From NCBI RefSeq assembly GCF_014201335.1, contig NZ_JACHEB010000005.1:248001-312000 (forward strand): a stretch of DNA of 64,000 bases. Direction: 5' to 3'. The notes under the pieces were generated by a model that did not search any database, was not told where the DNA came from, and saw only the letters and a list, made by a program, of their open reading frames with translations. The position numbers and the translations under genes were made by a program. Of the stretch, positions 36,054-46,300 are shown in pieces. Source of the stretch: Tunturiibacter gelidiferens. GTDB taxonomy: Bacteria > Acidobacteriota > Terriglobia > Terriglobales > Acidobacteriaceae. The stretch's first letter is position 1, and every line of letters begins with the position of its first letter.

Positions 36054-37790
36054 TCATGGAATTTTCTGAACGTAGAGAGTTCGATGATGCTGAAATAACC
36101 ATGCGTTAAATGAGACAGGGGTGAAAGAAGAAGGCGTATAGCAAGTTGATTCATCGTACGACAAGGCATATCGAAGACTGAGTGACGGCATCTGGTCTGA
36201 AAACCAGGATTGACATGCGATCGAAAGACCCCGCTGCATTGGGTAAACCTTATAGGTGCCCTTGGGAACGACTAGGCGAGGTTCGTTGATATAGCCAGAA
36301 TTCTGAAGCTGCGTCCAGGCGTCATATTCAAAACCAGCACGGATCTCGCTTCTAGTCACGCCCGTAGATAGCACTTCGTTTGTAATCGCTAGTATCGCGC
36401 GATCTCTGGCATATAAGTCGTGTAGTTGGCCGACACCGTAGGCACCTAACACTAGAATCAATACCACGGTCAGTGCGGGCAAACGGCCTCCGACCTTCTG
36501 CTCATATAGTCGTAATAGACCAACCATGGCCAAGAGAATGAGGGGGATAAGATATCTATCGAATACGCTTGTTCTAGTCACTATTAAGAATATGTAAGCG
36601 ACAGAGTAGGGAACAAACATTACGCCAATACTATTCCAGGTAAAATCCGTTCTTCCTTTCCAGTCTCGACGTTGTAGCTTGGAAACGTTGAGAAGAAACA
36701 GGACGAATCCGAAGATGCTGAAAATGAGTAAAAGGGTCACTACCAGGCGGAATTCATACGGAACTATATCTGGTTGTCTCCCAAGAATCCCGGATCCGCT
36801 CAAAAGCCCCCTGTTCACTGTGCCGCCCGGGAACTCACCCGCAAGAGTGAATTGGTCATTCGATATCAGCCCCAAAACTCCAATCAATACAAATACACTC
36901 GCCAGAATCGTAGCTTGACGGTGCGTTTGCCGGTCATGAAGCGGCAGCTTGGCTATGAATGCGGCAATAATTGGAAGAAGATAAAACGAGATTGCAAGGA
37001 TGTTGCGAAAAATTATGTTCTGCAGTATCCCCTTAATGCGGCCGTGCGGCAGGTGTATTAGAGCGTCGGTAAGTGAGTAAGGTTGCTGACTGAACCAATG
37101 CATAGCCCAGGCGATAGCGCCGATACTAAGTACCCACAGGCCGAAGGCAACTACCGTAACACCATTTCTCCTCCGAAGGTGCCATGCGGTGCAAGGAACA
37201 ACCACTAGCGCCCCCAGCCAAGCCACCTGTCGGACAGTCCCACCCGCGACATTTGTTAGAGTTGCGAATACCAACCATCCAATCGTTTTCCCCGCCGAGT
37301 TCGTCTGAATTGCACGCGTGCAGCTGTAAAAGCAAAGCACAATACAGAGAAGTGCTGGAACGTCCGACATAAAGGTGAAGGAAGCAGGCAAGAAAACTGG
37401 TGAGAGTGCAATCGCGAGAGTGCCAATCGTGGCATTCCAGGCGCTTATTCCGAGACGACAAAATAGCCGCTGAATAAGGACGATCGTCGCAAGACCAATA
37501 ATCAAAACAGAGAGCCGGGCAATCAGGAAAGAAAACCCAAACTGTCTAATGAAAAATGAGCCCCAATACAGTTGCCAACCCAATATGGCAGTCGCCCACC
37601 CGTTGTAAACGATGTGCCCAGTAGTGACGAGAGCCCGCGCGCTCCAAATATAGGACCAGTCATCGTCTACGCCCATCTCGGCTACAGGATGTGCAGCAAG
37701 AATCGCAAGAACAAGAAAGAGACAACACAAAATCGGACCAAGCACGATCTGACGAATTCTTATAAACGAAAGATTATTCCACTCACCCAT
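36054..37790 (-). CDS. Polytopic GT-C-type glycosyltransferase, probable
   Basis: 578 residues with about twelve hydrophobic helices and a soluble C-terminal region (about 455-578). The first loop after helix 1 carries GVDDDWSYIWSARALVTTGHI, the acidic cluster expected for an ArnT/PMT-like GT-C catalytic centre. Sugar donor and acceptor are unknown. The coding DNA is visibly richer in A/T and poorer in C-ending codons than the neighbours, suggesting transfer. It is convergent with the patatin gene and is followed upstream by about 1 kb of non-coding DNA with a transposase scrap. No glycan-biosynthesis cluster is nearby, so it looks like an orphan acquired gene. Confidence 0.72.
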   Translation of the reverse strand: MGEWNNLSFIRIRQIVLGPILCCLFLVLAILAAHPVAEMGVDDDWSYIWSARALVTTGHIVYNGWATAILGWQLYWGSFFIRQFGFSFLIARLSVLIIGLATIVLIQRLFCRLGISAWNATIGTLAIALSPVFLPASFTFMSDVPALLCIVLCFYSCTRAIQTNSAGKTIGWLVFATLTNVAGGTVRQVAWLGALVVVPCTAWHLRRRNGVTVVAFGLWVLSIGAIAWAMHWFSQQPYSLTDALIHLPHGRIKGILQNIIFRNILAISFYLLPIIAAFIAKLPLHDRQTHRQATILASVFVLIGVLGLISNDQFTLAGEFPGGTVNRGLLSGSGILGRQPDIVPYEFRLVVTLLLIFSIFGFVLFLLNVSKLQRRDWKGRTDFTWNSIGVMFVPYSVAYIFLIVTRTSVFDRYLIPLILLAMVGLLRLYEQKVGGRLPALTVVLILVLGAYGVGQLHDLYARDRAILAITNEVLSTGVTRSEIRAGFEYDAWTQLQNSGYINEPRLVVPKGTYKVYPMQRGLSIACQSWFSDQMPSLSLRYALSYDESTCYTPSSFTPVSFNAWLFQHHRTLYVQKIP

Positions 37791-38792
37791 AACGATTTGC
37801 AGTCCCTTTTGATCAACAAGAGTTCCTTACTGTTTTCTTGCCTAATACCCTCATTCTCACGCCATAGAAATCAGACTCCAGTAGAAGGCCGTTGCCGCGA
37901 GAGGAAGTCACGGAATTGTCTCTCATCGCGCTCACGGATGCGATTGGGGGCAAATGAAGGCTTTTATGGCATTATCGTTTTCTAGAATACCCCAAAGCGC
38001 GAATGAACTCTCGCACCACTGACCTACAGAGCACCCATTAGCGATCAGACCATCTTACATCGCAGTCGATTGCACCCTGTCTGCCTATACTGGCATTCCG
38101 CGCGGCTGTCAAAACGCAAAGATAAAAAATCTCTCTGATGTCACCCAGCGTAGCTCTCGCACGGCAGTCGATCGTTAGTGCCACACTCTCAACAGCCATT
38201 TGACCTATGGGTATCCCCGATGTCCTTCGGAGAACCTTCGTTCAAAATTATCGCGTCGATAGAAATGATGGCAACTGCGACGCGTGGGTCTGTAATCATG
38301 CGGAGGTTCACTAAGATCCCCCTATCTTGCATTCGCCAAACTGACTCACGGTAACTCGAAGCGCTAACCCAAGGCACAGCGTCCGCTGTTCCGTCTCCTA
38401 TAAACGAAGGAATCTACTGTATCCCGCGCCACAGCTCACATCGGCGTGGATTCGAAGCAAGGCATCGTGCACTGGGCCTGCACTTCGGCGGCCTCGGTGT
38501 AAGAGGTGTAGCTCGGTCGATGGCCGACGCCTTAGGCGACGATCTCAGAATCAGGACGCGGGGTGCTGTTTCATACGATTGCGTGCAACTCCATTCATGA
38601 AGCCCGAAGTTGCCGCAAACCCCGTTTCTGCGGCAATTCAATCTAGGATTCACAACCGCATTATTTCGTCTCGGCATGAGCCAGAGTTCCTCTGCCCAGA
38701 AAACGGAAGCGCTTACCACTGTGGTGGCAATTTACGTATGATTGCGGCCACTAGACGACTGAAGCGTCTACGCCGGCGGAATCATCCTTGGC
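37791..38792. other. A/T-richer non-coding stretch with mobile-element remnant
   Basis: About 1 kb with only short, unconvincing frames on both strands, apart from the transposase scrap at 38428-38511. It lies upstream of the GT-C gene and downstream of the 191-residue protein gene, and looks like decayed DNA. A small inverted repeat TAGACG/CGTCTA (around 38752-38770) is present but unremarkable. Confidence 0.6.
38428..38511 (+). pseudogene. Fragment of an IS5-family-like transposase
   Basis: In one frame the sequence reads HIGVDSKQGIVHWACTSAA then SV, the pattern of the DDE transposase core of IS5-type elements (A-H-x-G-V-D ... G-L-V-H ... T-A-A-N-V), followed at once by TAA (38500) and TAG (38509). 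Nothing before or after continues the protein, and no terminal inverted repeats were found. It is therefore a short degenerate scrap. The match rests on one motif of about 22 residues. Confidence 0.45.
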
Positions 38793-39368
38793 CTAAAATA
38801 AAGGCTGATTTAGATCGATCTCCCAAGTGACAGAATATTGGGAATTAGGTCCGCAGCCAGATGGAGAGCGGACACCTGGGTGATGTGTTTGGTGGTTAAA
38901 GATGTTATTGGAAAGCATCGAAGTCAGATCCTCATAGGTAAAGTGGTCCTGCTCCGCCGCAACCATACCATCACAGCTGCTGGGATTCAGAACACCTTTC
39001 AATTCGTCGTTGAACCAGGTTTGCCCGTCTTCCAGCGCTCCCGTTAAATTATTAGAAGTCGGCCCCTGCCCGTTTGCCCACGCAACGCTCGCCTTTTGAA
39101 GCGCCTCCTCTGCGACGCCTTGCTTGGCTGAGCCTGCGTTCACAATCATGTAGTTGAAAACGAACTGATTCCCAGGTTCCAAATCGATACCCAAAAATGC
39201 CAGGTTGATCGGATAGTTGCCGCTATTGAGGTCACCCAAGTACTTGACCTGCGTTTGCGGAGCCGAAACTCCAACTTGCACTGTGAATACAAGATAGTCG
39301 GTATCTTTGTGCTTCGAGCGAGTATTTATGATTGTGGCGGATACAACACTGAAGAAGAAAGATGGCAT
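38793..39368 (-). CDS. Protein of unknown function (191 residues)
   Basis: Start at ATG 39368 (AGGAGG 12 bases upstream, a little long). The chain begins PSFFFSVVSATIINTRSKHKDTDYL and alternates hydrophobic residues in a beta-sandwich-like way, with no signal peptide or membrane helix, and ends YSVTWEIDLNQPLF. The N-terminal S-H-x-D-T-D-Y pattern looks like a conserved binding surface, but I cannot name the family. It follows the haloperoxidase-like gene on the same strand after about 165 bases and may be co-transcribed with it. Confidence 0.6.
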   Translation of the reverse strand: MPSFFFSVVSATIINTRSKHKDTDYLVFTVQVGVSAPQTQVKYLGDLNSGNYPINLAFLGIDLEPGNQFVFNYMIVNAGSAKQGVAEEALQKASVAWANGQGPTSNNLTGALEDGQTWFNDELKGVLNPSSCDGMVAAEQDHFTYEDLTSMLSNNIFNHQTHHPGVRSPSGCGPNSQYSVTWEIDLNQPLF

Positions 39369-39532
39369 GGTTTTCACTAACCTCCTGTCGATAGGCAACT
39401 GAAACAATCTTCGCCAAAAGTTCGGCGTCTTCAAACGGTATGGCGCGGAATTGCAGCCACTCCTTCGATTAACCGCCGAATGCAGTGCTTTGCCGTGGGA
39501 CACGAATGGCGAATCGCTCTCGAACTTGGCGC

Positions 39533-40816
39533 TTATTCGTCATCGCGCATCCGACGTAAGTTGTTTCTGTACACAGCCCTTCCTATAGCGTTTCCCAGGC
39601 GCTCGCCCGCGACCTGATCGGTTCGAAAATGTATCCCACCGTAAACACGTGCGTCGGAGATGTCGTCGGTAATCTGCTTGAACGTCGTGTATTGCAATAC
39701 GATGTCGGGCACGGTGGGATTTGACAACGTCATGAAATGGCCGCCTTCACCGTATATGCGTCTCAGAATTTCGGCGGCGCTATTAGCTGCGCTCCCGTGG
39801 TTGGAGGGATAACTCGGGAAACATGGAGTCGTGACAAATGGGGCCCAGTTGGGATCAGGATCAGTTTTCGGATTGTCGTCTGTGTCCCCAGCATGGATCG
39901 CTGTTTCGGGTCGCCAGAAATTGTAGTGATACTTGTTGAAAAATGCCGCGACCAAGCTGTCATTCATCGCCATGTTTATTAGGGCCAGCGCACGAGCATT
40001 TTCGGTCAAAGAATGCCGCCGCTCCTGCGCGACCTGCTGGACAGCCTGATTGAAGACCTGAGTTGGCGAGGCGGCGGCATAGAAGAGCGCGACATTCGCG
40101 CGATCTTGTGGTCGCTCTGTGCTGTTGATGCTTCCCACCGTCATCACCTCGTTGTAGGTTTTCGCATATTCGCGGCTCGTGAGCACTGGTGGTGGGTCTA
40201 GGAGATACTCACTAACACTCGGGATACCGAACGGAGTTATGTTTTGCCATTGGAACGCGATTCCGACAGCGACTCCATTCATAATTGGACAACTCGGTGT
40301 GGCTTGCCATTCCCCCGGAACCGGCGGCCCGGGTATCTTGAATTGCGGAGGCGACGATCCATCGTTTGCGCGCAGAGCGATCATGGCCAAAGCTGCGGCT
40401 TCACCCGTGGCAATGCCATCGGTCTTGGCTTGACCGTCCGGTATAGACGCGAGAGAGTTGGCGCGTTCGGTGTCGAGGGTCGAGGCGCTAGCTGTGAAAT
40501 AGGTCCTAAGCACGCGATAGGCAGCCTGGATGGCTGCAGCCTCGGGGGATGCATCTCGCGGTGCTACGATCGTTCCAAGATAGGGATGATAATCGCCCGT
40601 GATGGCGTTCACGGATTCGAATACAGCGAGTTGTACGATTGCCGCGTATCGTGCTTGGGCGAATGGGTTCTGGCCGTTCGTGACCGCTGTGTTCACTGCG
40701 ATCACGTTCCAGTCCAATACGGCATCGGCTTTCGCGACGGCAGACACGAATAGAGTTGCGATCAACATGCATAACCCGAGAACCCGGTTCTTTGTGTCGC
40801 CATCTATCTTTTTCAT
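39533..40816 (-). CDS. Vanadium-dependent haloperoxidase / PAP2-like secreted enzyme
   Basis: 427 residues from ATG 40816 (GGAGAAG upstream); the longer frame adds no likely coding sequence. Signal peptide 1-31 (VLGLCMLIATLFVSAVAKA). The PAP2/vanadium-haloperoxidase residues are present in order: FWRPETAI (about 300), PSYPSNHGSAANSAAE (about 332-347, the P-S-x-H core with Asn in place of Gly) and DARVYGGIHFRTDQ (about 385-398, Arg and His ligands). Related enzymes oxidise halides with peroxide or act as acid phosphatases. The Asn-for-Gly change makes activity uncertain. The gene is divergent from the CadC-like regulator. Confidence 0.82.
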   Translation of the reverse strand: MKKIDGDTKNRVLGLCMLIATLFVSAVAKADAVLDWNVIAVNTAVTNGQNPFAQARYAAIVQLAVFESVNAITGDYHPYLGTIVAPRDASPEAAAIQAAYRVLRTYFTASASTLDTERANSLASIPDGQAKTDGIATGEAAALAMIALRANDGSSPPQFKIPGPPVPGEWQATPSCPIMNGVAVGIAFQWQNITPFGIPSVSEYLLDPPPVLTSREYAKTYNEVMTVGSINSTERPQDRANVALFYAAASPTQVFNQAVQQVAQERRHSLTENARALALINMAMNDSLVAAFFNKYHYNFWRPETAIHAGDTDDNPKTDPDPNWAPFVTTPCFPSYPSNHGSAANSAAEILRRIYGEGGHFMTLSNPTVPDIVLQYTTFKQITDDISDARVYGGIHFRTDQVAGERLGNAIGRAVYRNNLRRMRDDE

Positions 40817-40998
40817 TGTGCTTCTCCGATTCTTCATTGGCTTTCGGTCAGTGATGATCGGCATATTTGCCGCAACGGAGGCCTGTTGTCCATATCGGAG
40901 AGTGTGTCGCGGCGTTATGCTTTGTGTCGCTCTAAAGGCAAGTGTGGGTTGCACTTGCATCAGCCTCTACCGATGTGGTGTAAAATCACTCAGCTTCC

Positions 40999-43020
40999 AT
41001 GGGGTGTGCCATGGCTTCCGAGCCAGCTGGAGTGGAGCAACCGATCCGGGTCGGCGAGGGCTACGAGATTGACCTGCGTCCTCGGAGGCTGCGCCGTGGC
41101 AGACATGTGCTGAAGCTTGAGCGTATCCCGTTCGAGATCCTTCTCCTGTTGCTTGAACACCGGGACGAGATCGTCACCCGGGACGAAATCGTGTCAAGAG
41201 TGTGGGGCAAAGGCGTTTCCCTCGATACCGACAACAGCATCAGGGGCGCGATCCGGAAGCTTCGGCAGGCGCTGAAGGATGACGCCGAGTGCCCGCGATT
41301 CATACAAACAATCACCGGACAGGGGTATCGCTTCATTGTGCCGGTCGCTCCTCCTGAGGAAGAAAACCGGGCGGAGACACCCAGCCCTGAAGCATCAACC
41401 GTCCCCACAAGCGAGCAGAATCTCGTGTCGAAGCCCAACGGCTGGTTGCAGACCGGTGGACTGCGCTCGGTGGGAGAGCAGCAGGATCGAACCGCCGCGA
41501 AATTGCCTGCTGCGGAAAATGGCCAGGGGCAGAGGAATTGGCTTGCCCGCAGGGGGCTTTTGCTTGGAGCAGTGCCTTTGCTCGTACTGATCGCTGTCAC
41601 AGCGTACATCCTCGCCCGGAACAGATCGGCTCACGCGAAAGCTCCCAAAATCACTTCCCTCGCGGTACTGCCGCTGAAAAACCTTTCCGGTGATCCGGCA
41701 CAGGAATATTTTGCCGACGGCATGACCGAGGAAGTGATCGGACGCCTATCCATCATCCGTGGGCTTCGCGTCATCTCCCGCACGTCGGCGATGCAATTCA
41801 AGGACACCAGGCTCTCGGCGACGGAGATTGCCAGGAAGCTCGGAGTAGACGCGCTCGTCGAGGGGTCCGTGATGCGGGAGGGCAACCGCATTCGCGTCCA
41901 CGCGCAGTTGATCCGTGCATCAACTGACGAGCACTTCTGGTCCGAGTCCTACGACCGCGAACTCGGCGACGCCCTCACGCTGGAGAGCGAGGTCGCACAA
42001 TCCATCGCACAAAAAGTGGAGGTTACGGTCACAGGCGAAGAGCGCGCCAGACTTGTTGCCGCACCTCCTGTGTCGCCGGAAGCTTACGAGAGCTATCTCC
42101 AAGGTATGTTTGCCAAAGGCAACAGCAGAGCCGAGGTCGAAAAGCGTATCGCCTGGTTCGACGAGGCGATCAGGAAAGACCCGACATTTGCGCAAGCTTA
42201 CCTCGGCCTGGCAGACGCGTACGGGAACCTTGGCACAGTTTTTGTCGGCGCTCCCCCGAGTGAAACGCGTCCAAAGGTGATCAACGCGGCTCGAAAGGCG
42301 CTGGAGCTAGATCCTGATCTCGCCGACGCGCATGTCCTGCTGGCAAACATGTACATGAGACAGTGGAAGTGGGCCGAAGCCGAGGCTGAATACAAGCGCG
42401 CCCTCTATTTGAATCCGAACGACGCTGCTGCGCACGACAGATTCTCTGACTGGCTGTTGTGCCATGGACGTATGGAGGAGGCGCTGGCGTGGGCCCGCCG
42501 TGCCCGCGATCTTGACCCTCTCGGAACTTCTGGCCACACCATCGCGTGGACTTTGTTGAACGCACATCGCTATGACGAGGCCATACGCGAGTTCCGAAAT
42601 GTCCTGGCGGTAAGACCGGACGACCGTTTACCCCTCTGGCCTCTGGGTTGGGCGCTCATTTGCAATCAGCAAGCCGAAGGCGCAATTCCCGTGCTGGAGA
42701 AGGCGGCTTCTGTAACCGATCGCAGCCCAGGGGTTATTAGTACGCTGGTCTGGGCGTATGCCCACACCGGGCGACGAGCAGATGCACTTCGACTCCTCGG
42801 AGAATTGAAAAAGCGCCAGCAGAGAGGCTACGTTCCTGCCGGTGCCTTTGTGAATGCTTATTTGGGGCTCGGCGACAACGATGAGGCATTTGTGTGGTTT
42901 GAGCGGGCCTACGAGGAACAATCCAATATTCTGATATACATCAAGGTCTCCCCGTGGTTTGATCCTCTGCGCGGCGACCCGCGCTTTCAAGATTTGGTGC
43001 GCCGCGTCGGGCTGAACTGA
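40999..43020 (+). CDS. CadC-like transmembrane regulator: winged helix, TM, TPR
   Basis: 673 residues (ATG 40999; 41011 is an equally possible start, 18 bases after a predicted transcription start). N-terminal OmpR/PhoB-type winged helix (about 16-114, ending FIQTITGQGYRFIVPV), a disordered Gln/Pro-rich linker, one membrane helix (about 184-206), a TolB/FlgO-like periplasmic domain (about 215-345: SLAVLPLKNLSGDPAQEYFADG) and six or more TPR units (about 350-660). The layout fits a membrane-bound DNA-binding regulator sensing a periplasmic signal. The likely target is the divergent haloperoxidase gene, by proximity only. Confidence 0.88.
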   Translation: MGCAMASEPAGVEQPIRVGEGYEIDLRPRRLRRGRHVLKLERIPFEILLLLLEHRDEIVTRDEIVSRVWGKGVSLDTDNSIRGAIRKLRQALKDDAECPRFIQTITGQGYRFIVPVAPPEEENRAETPSPEASTVPTSEQNLVSKPNGWLQTGGLRSVGEQQDRTAAKLPAAENGQGQRNWLARRGLLLGAVPLLVLIAVTAYILARNRSAHAKAPKITSLAVLPLKNLSGDPAQEYFADGMTEEVIGRLSIIRGLRVISRTSAMQFKDTRLSATEIARKLGVDALVEGSVMREGNRIRVHAQLIRASTDEHFWSESYDRELGDALTLESEVAQSIAQKVEVTVTGEERARLVAAPPVSPEAYESYLQGMFAKGNSRAEVEKRIAWFDEAIRKDPTFAQAYLGLADAYGNLGTVFVGAPPSETRPKVINAARKALELDPDLADAHVLLANMYMRQWKWAEAEAEYKRALYLNPNDAAAHDRFSDWLLCHGRMEEALAWARRARDLDPLGTSGHTIAWTLLNAHRYDEAIREFRNVLAVRPDDRLPLWPLGWALICNQQAEGAIPVLEKAASVTDRSPGVISTLVWAYAHTGRRADALRLLGELKKRQQRGYVPAGAFVNAYLGLGDNDEAFVWFERAYEEQSNILIYIKVSPWFDPLRGDPRFQDLVRRVGLN

Positions 43021-43362
43021 CCCTGGCGCCCAGCTGGAAGTTGGGAAGCTATTTCCCTTAGTTATTTGGTGGTAATTAGTCCTGATATATCGGCTTCTGC
43101 TTTCTAATCGTTCTTTCACTTGGCCGTGAAACCGGCTTATCGGACAGTGCCTGCAAAGTCGGCTTATCGGCAAATTCAATTCGGTTGTTTTCGACAACCT
43201 ATATTTTGTGCACATGCAAGAGGGCAATGTTACTTCCGTATTGCCGGCAACTCACCTGGAAGTTGTAAACGACAATCGACCTCTGCCATCTTTCGCGAGT
43301 TAGTAGATGTGGTAGGCTCAATTCGCCTTCACCTCCATATCAACAAGGATTTGTCTATCTCA
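43021..43362. other. Intergenic stretch before the SBBP protein
   Basis: About 340 bases without a supported gene. Two copies of CGGCTTATCGG occur at 43133-43143 and 43160-43170 (27 bases apart), possibly an operator pair. The open frame of the downstream gene extends back through the stretch, but coding there is unlikely because no ribosome site supports the earlier starts. Confidence 0.5.
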
Positions 43363-46300
43363 ATGCGAGTACTTGCAGCCTTTTGGCTTTTGCTTTGCAG
43401 TTCTATTTCCTTAGCCCAACAGTACGTGCCAACCCGCAATATTCAGAGCAGCCGTCCAATCCTCTTCGAACCCAGTCCAAGCGGAGAAGTCGATGACACC
43501 GCCCTCATGGGAAGAGCGACCGGCATCACTATCCAACTTCGTCGGGCCGCCATCACTGTCAGCTTGCACGAAGCCCATTCCGACCAATTCGAGATCAAAT
43601 TCGCGGGCGCACAACCGTCCGCTCCTCAGGGAACTGATCTTCAGAAGAGTGAAACCAACTATCTAGTAGGCACGGATCCAAATCGATGGCGTATCCATGT
43701 TCCCAACTATGGTCGCGTTACTTACGCGAGTCTTTACGCTGGCATCGACGCCGTTTTCTACGGCAATGGTCGGCAGCTCGAACATGACTTTATCGTCTCT
43801 CCCGGCGCGGACTACCGCCAGATCCGCATGCACTTGTCAGGCAACACATCAGCTTCCCTCGACGGCGGCGGAAGTCTGTGCATCCCCCTCGCGCACGGCT
43901 CTCTCAAGATGCAGAAGCCATTTATCTATCAGGCAGACGCTGGTAAAAAAATACAGAGGAGCGGTGCGTTTCGCCTGCTCCCTGGCGGTGACATCGGCTT
44001 CTCGGTCGCGGCGTATGATTCAAGCCGTCCCCTCATCATCGATCCCGTACTCTCATTTTCGACCTATCTCTCACCCGCGGCGGAGAATGCAAATCTCATC
44101 GCCACAGACGCTGCCGGCAACAACTATGTATCCGGATATGGATCGCTGGGTATTCCGGTCACCTCTGGCGCCTTTGCAGGATGCTCAACCTGCACCGTTA
44201 GTAATGTGGTCACCTTCGTGACCAAACTAAGCCCCGACGGAACCACACTCCTATACTCCACGGTGTTGGGTGGAAATAGTTCCGCCCAACCGACTGGCTT
44301 AGCTGTCGATGCGAATGGCAACGCGATTGTCTCAGGCTGGACGGGCGCGACAGATTTTCCTGTAAAAAACGGTCAACAGATCGCCCCGCTCAATAACGCG
44401 TACGCTGGATTTCTCGTTTCGCTTTCTCCCAATGGCTCCTCGCTTAACTATTCAACTCTGTTAAGCACCAGTCCATCTTTCAACCCAAGCTCGATGACCT
44501 ATGCCAAAGCGGTTGCGCTGGATTCCTCAGGCAATGCCTACGTCACTGGAACCACAGGCAATGGATTCTTCACGACTCCTGGCGCACTAAACCAAGGAGG
44601 CGGGGGCGACCACGCCAATCAGTTCAACATCTTTCTCGCGAAGTTCAGCCCCTCTGGGGTCCTCGCATACAGCGCAGTACTCGGCGCCGCTGATCCGCAA
44701 AATGGCGGCGACGGCCCTATCGGCTCATCTGCAATCGCCGTCGATGCGACCGGAGACGCCTTTGTCTCGGGACAAGCTGGCATTCTCTGGCCCGTCTCCG
44801 GCAACGCGTACCGTACGCAAATCGCCGGCTCCATGCCATATGCGGCACCCTTTGTCACCAAAGTCGCTCCCGACGCGTCCAGCCTGCTTTACTCCACCTT
44901 CCTCGATTACGCCTACGTCGTGAACGGCATCGCAGCACTCCCCGATGGTAGCGTTTTCATCGCGGGAACTAGTCCCGGTTCCAGTTATCCAACGACTTCT
45001 GGTGCCTTCCAGCCGAGTCCGGGCGCGTCCGGAGGTTCAAGTGGCGGCTTTCTCACGCAGCTCGACCCTAATGGAACGAGCTTGGTCTACTCCACCCTGA
45101 TTGGTGATTCCACATATCGACTCAACGGCCTGGCCCTCGATTCCGATGGAGATATGTGGTTAGCTGGTGAGACGCAAGACGCACAGTTTCCCATGGTCTT
45201 GCCTCTTCAGTCCTGGTTTCCGCAGTCCCAAATCTCCCTCCCCGTCGCTTCCGTGGCGACCCAGTTCGATCCGTCCGGCAAGACCCTGAAGTTCTCAACG
45301 TTCCTCGGCGGCAACGCCGTTGGATATGCAAGCAACGTCGCTATTGACAGTAACCACCGCGCGCACATTGCGGGTGCTTCCGAGTACGGCATGTACACCA
45401 CAACGGGCGTGTATGCGCCCTCTGTTCCTGCGCCGGGTCCAGGATTCAGCGGCGAGACTTTTGCTTATCTAGCAGTCATCGACCCCACTGTTCCCGCTCC
45501 CGCTCTTTGTATCTCTCCCAACAACGCGATCTATTACTCCGATGTCAATGCCGGAGGATTCTCCGACCAACTGCTAACCATTACTAACTGTGGCACGCTG
45601 CCACTCACGATCAACAGCATCTCCGCGGCCGCGGCAGTCTTCACTGTCCCTGCGTCTGAAAACAACTGTCCACAAACCATTGCTGCGGCTCAGAGCTGCA
45701 CCGTAGTCGTGCGTTACTCACCTACCTCTCCGGGTACGAGCAGCAACTCTACTCTGACCATTGAATCGAACGCTCCCATCCCACAGATAGTCCTATCTCT
45801 TGGCGGCAAGAGCACAGCCGCGCCAGTGGCTACGTTTTCTCCCACTTCGCTCACCTTCGCATCACAGGAAGTCGGCAGTACGTCCGCTGTGCAGACCGTA
45901 ACGCTGACGAACACCGGAACCGCGAATTTAACAAACTTCATCATCGAGATCACCGGCGCAAATACGGCCTTTTCAGAGACCTCAACAACCTGCAATCTCA
46001 CGCTCTCTACAGGTACCTCTTGTTCGATCAACGTCACCTTCACGCCTGCCTCGGCAGGAGCAGTGATGGCTTCGCTGGTCGTCCTTGATGCAAACGGTGT
46101 CACCTTGTCTCCTCAACCTCTCACCATCTCTGGAACCGGAACCCAGACCCCCTTTACGATCGCCACACAGACAGGCGGAAGTACTGGGACCACCGTCTCG
46201 GCTGGCAAGCCGGCAACATACTCGCTCGCGGCCCTTCCAGCGAACGGATACTCCGGTACCCTTGCGCTGAACTGTAGCAATCTACCCACGAACGCCTCCT

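Noticed and set aside
38189..38377. 62-residue minus-strand frame in the non-coding region
   Set aside because: No recognisable motif, no ribosome site and embedded in decayed DNA.
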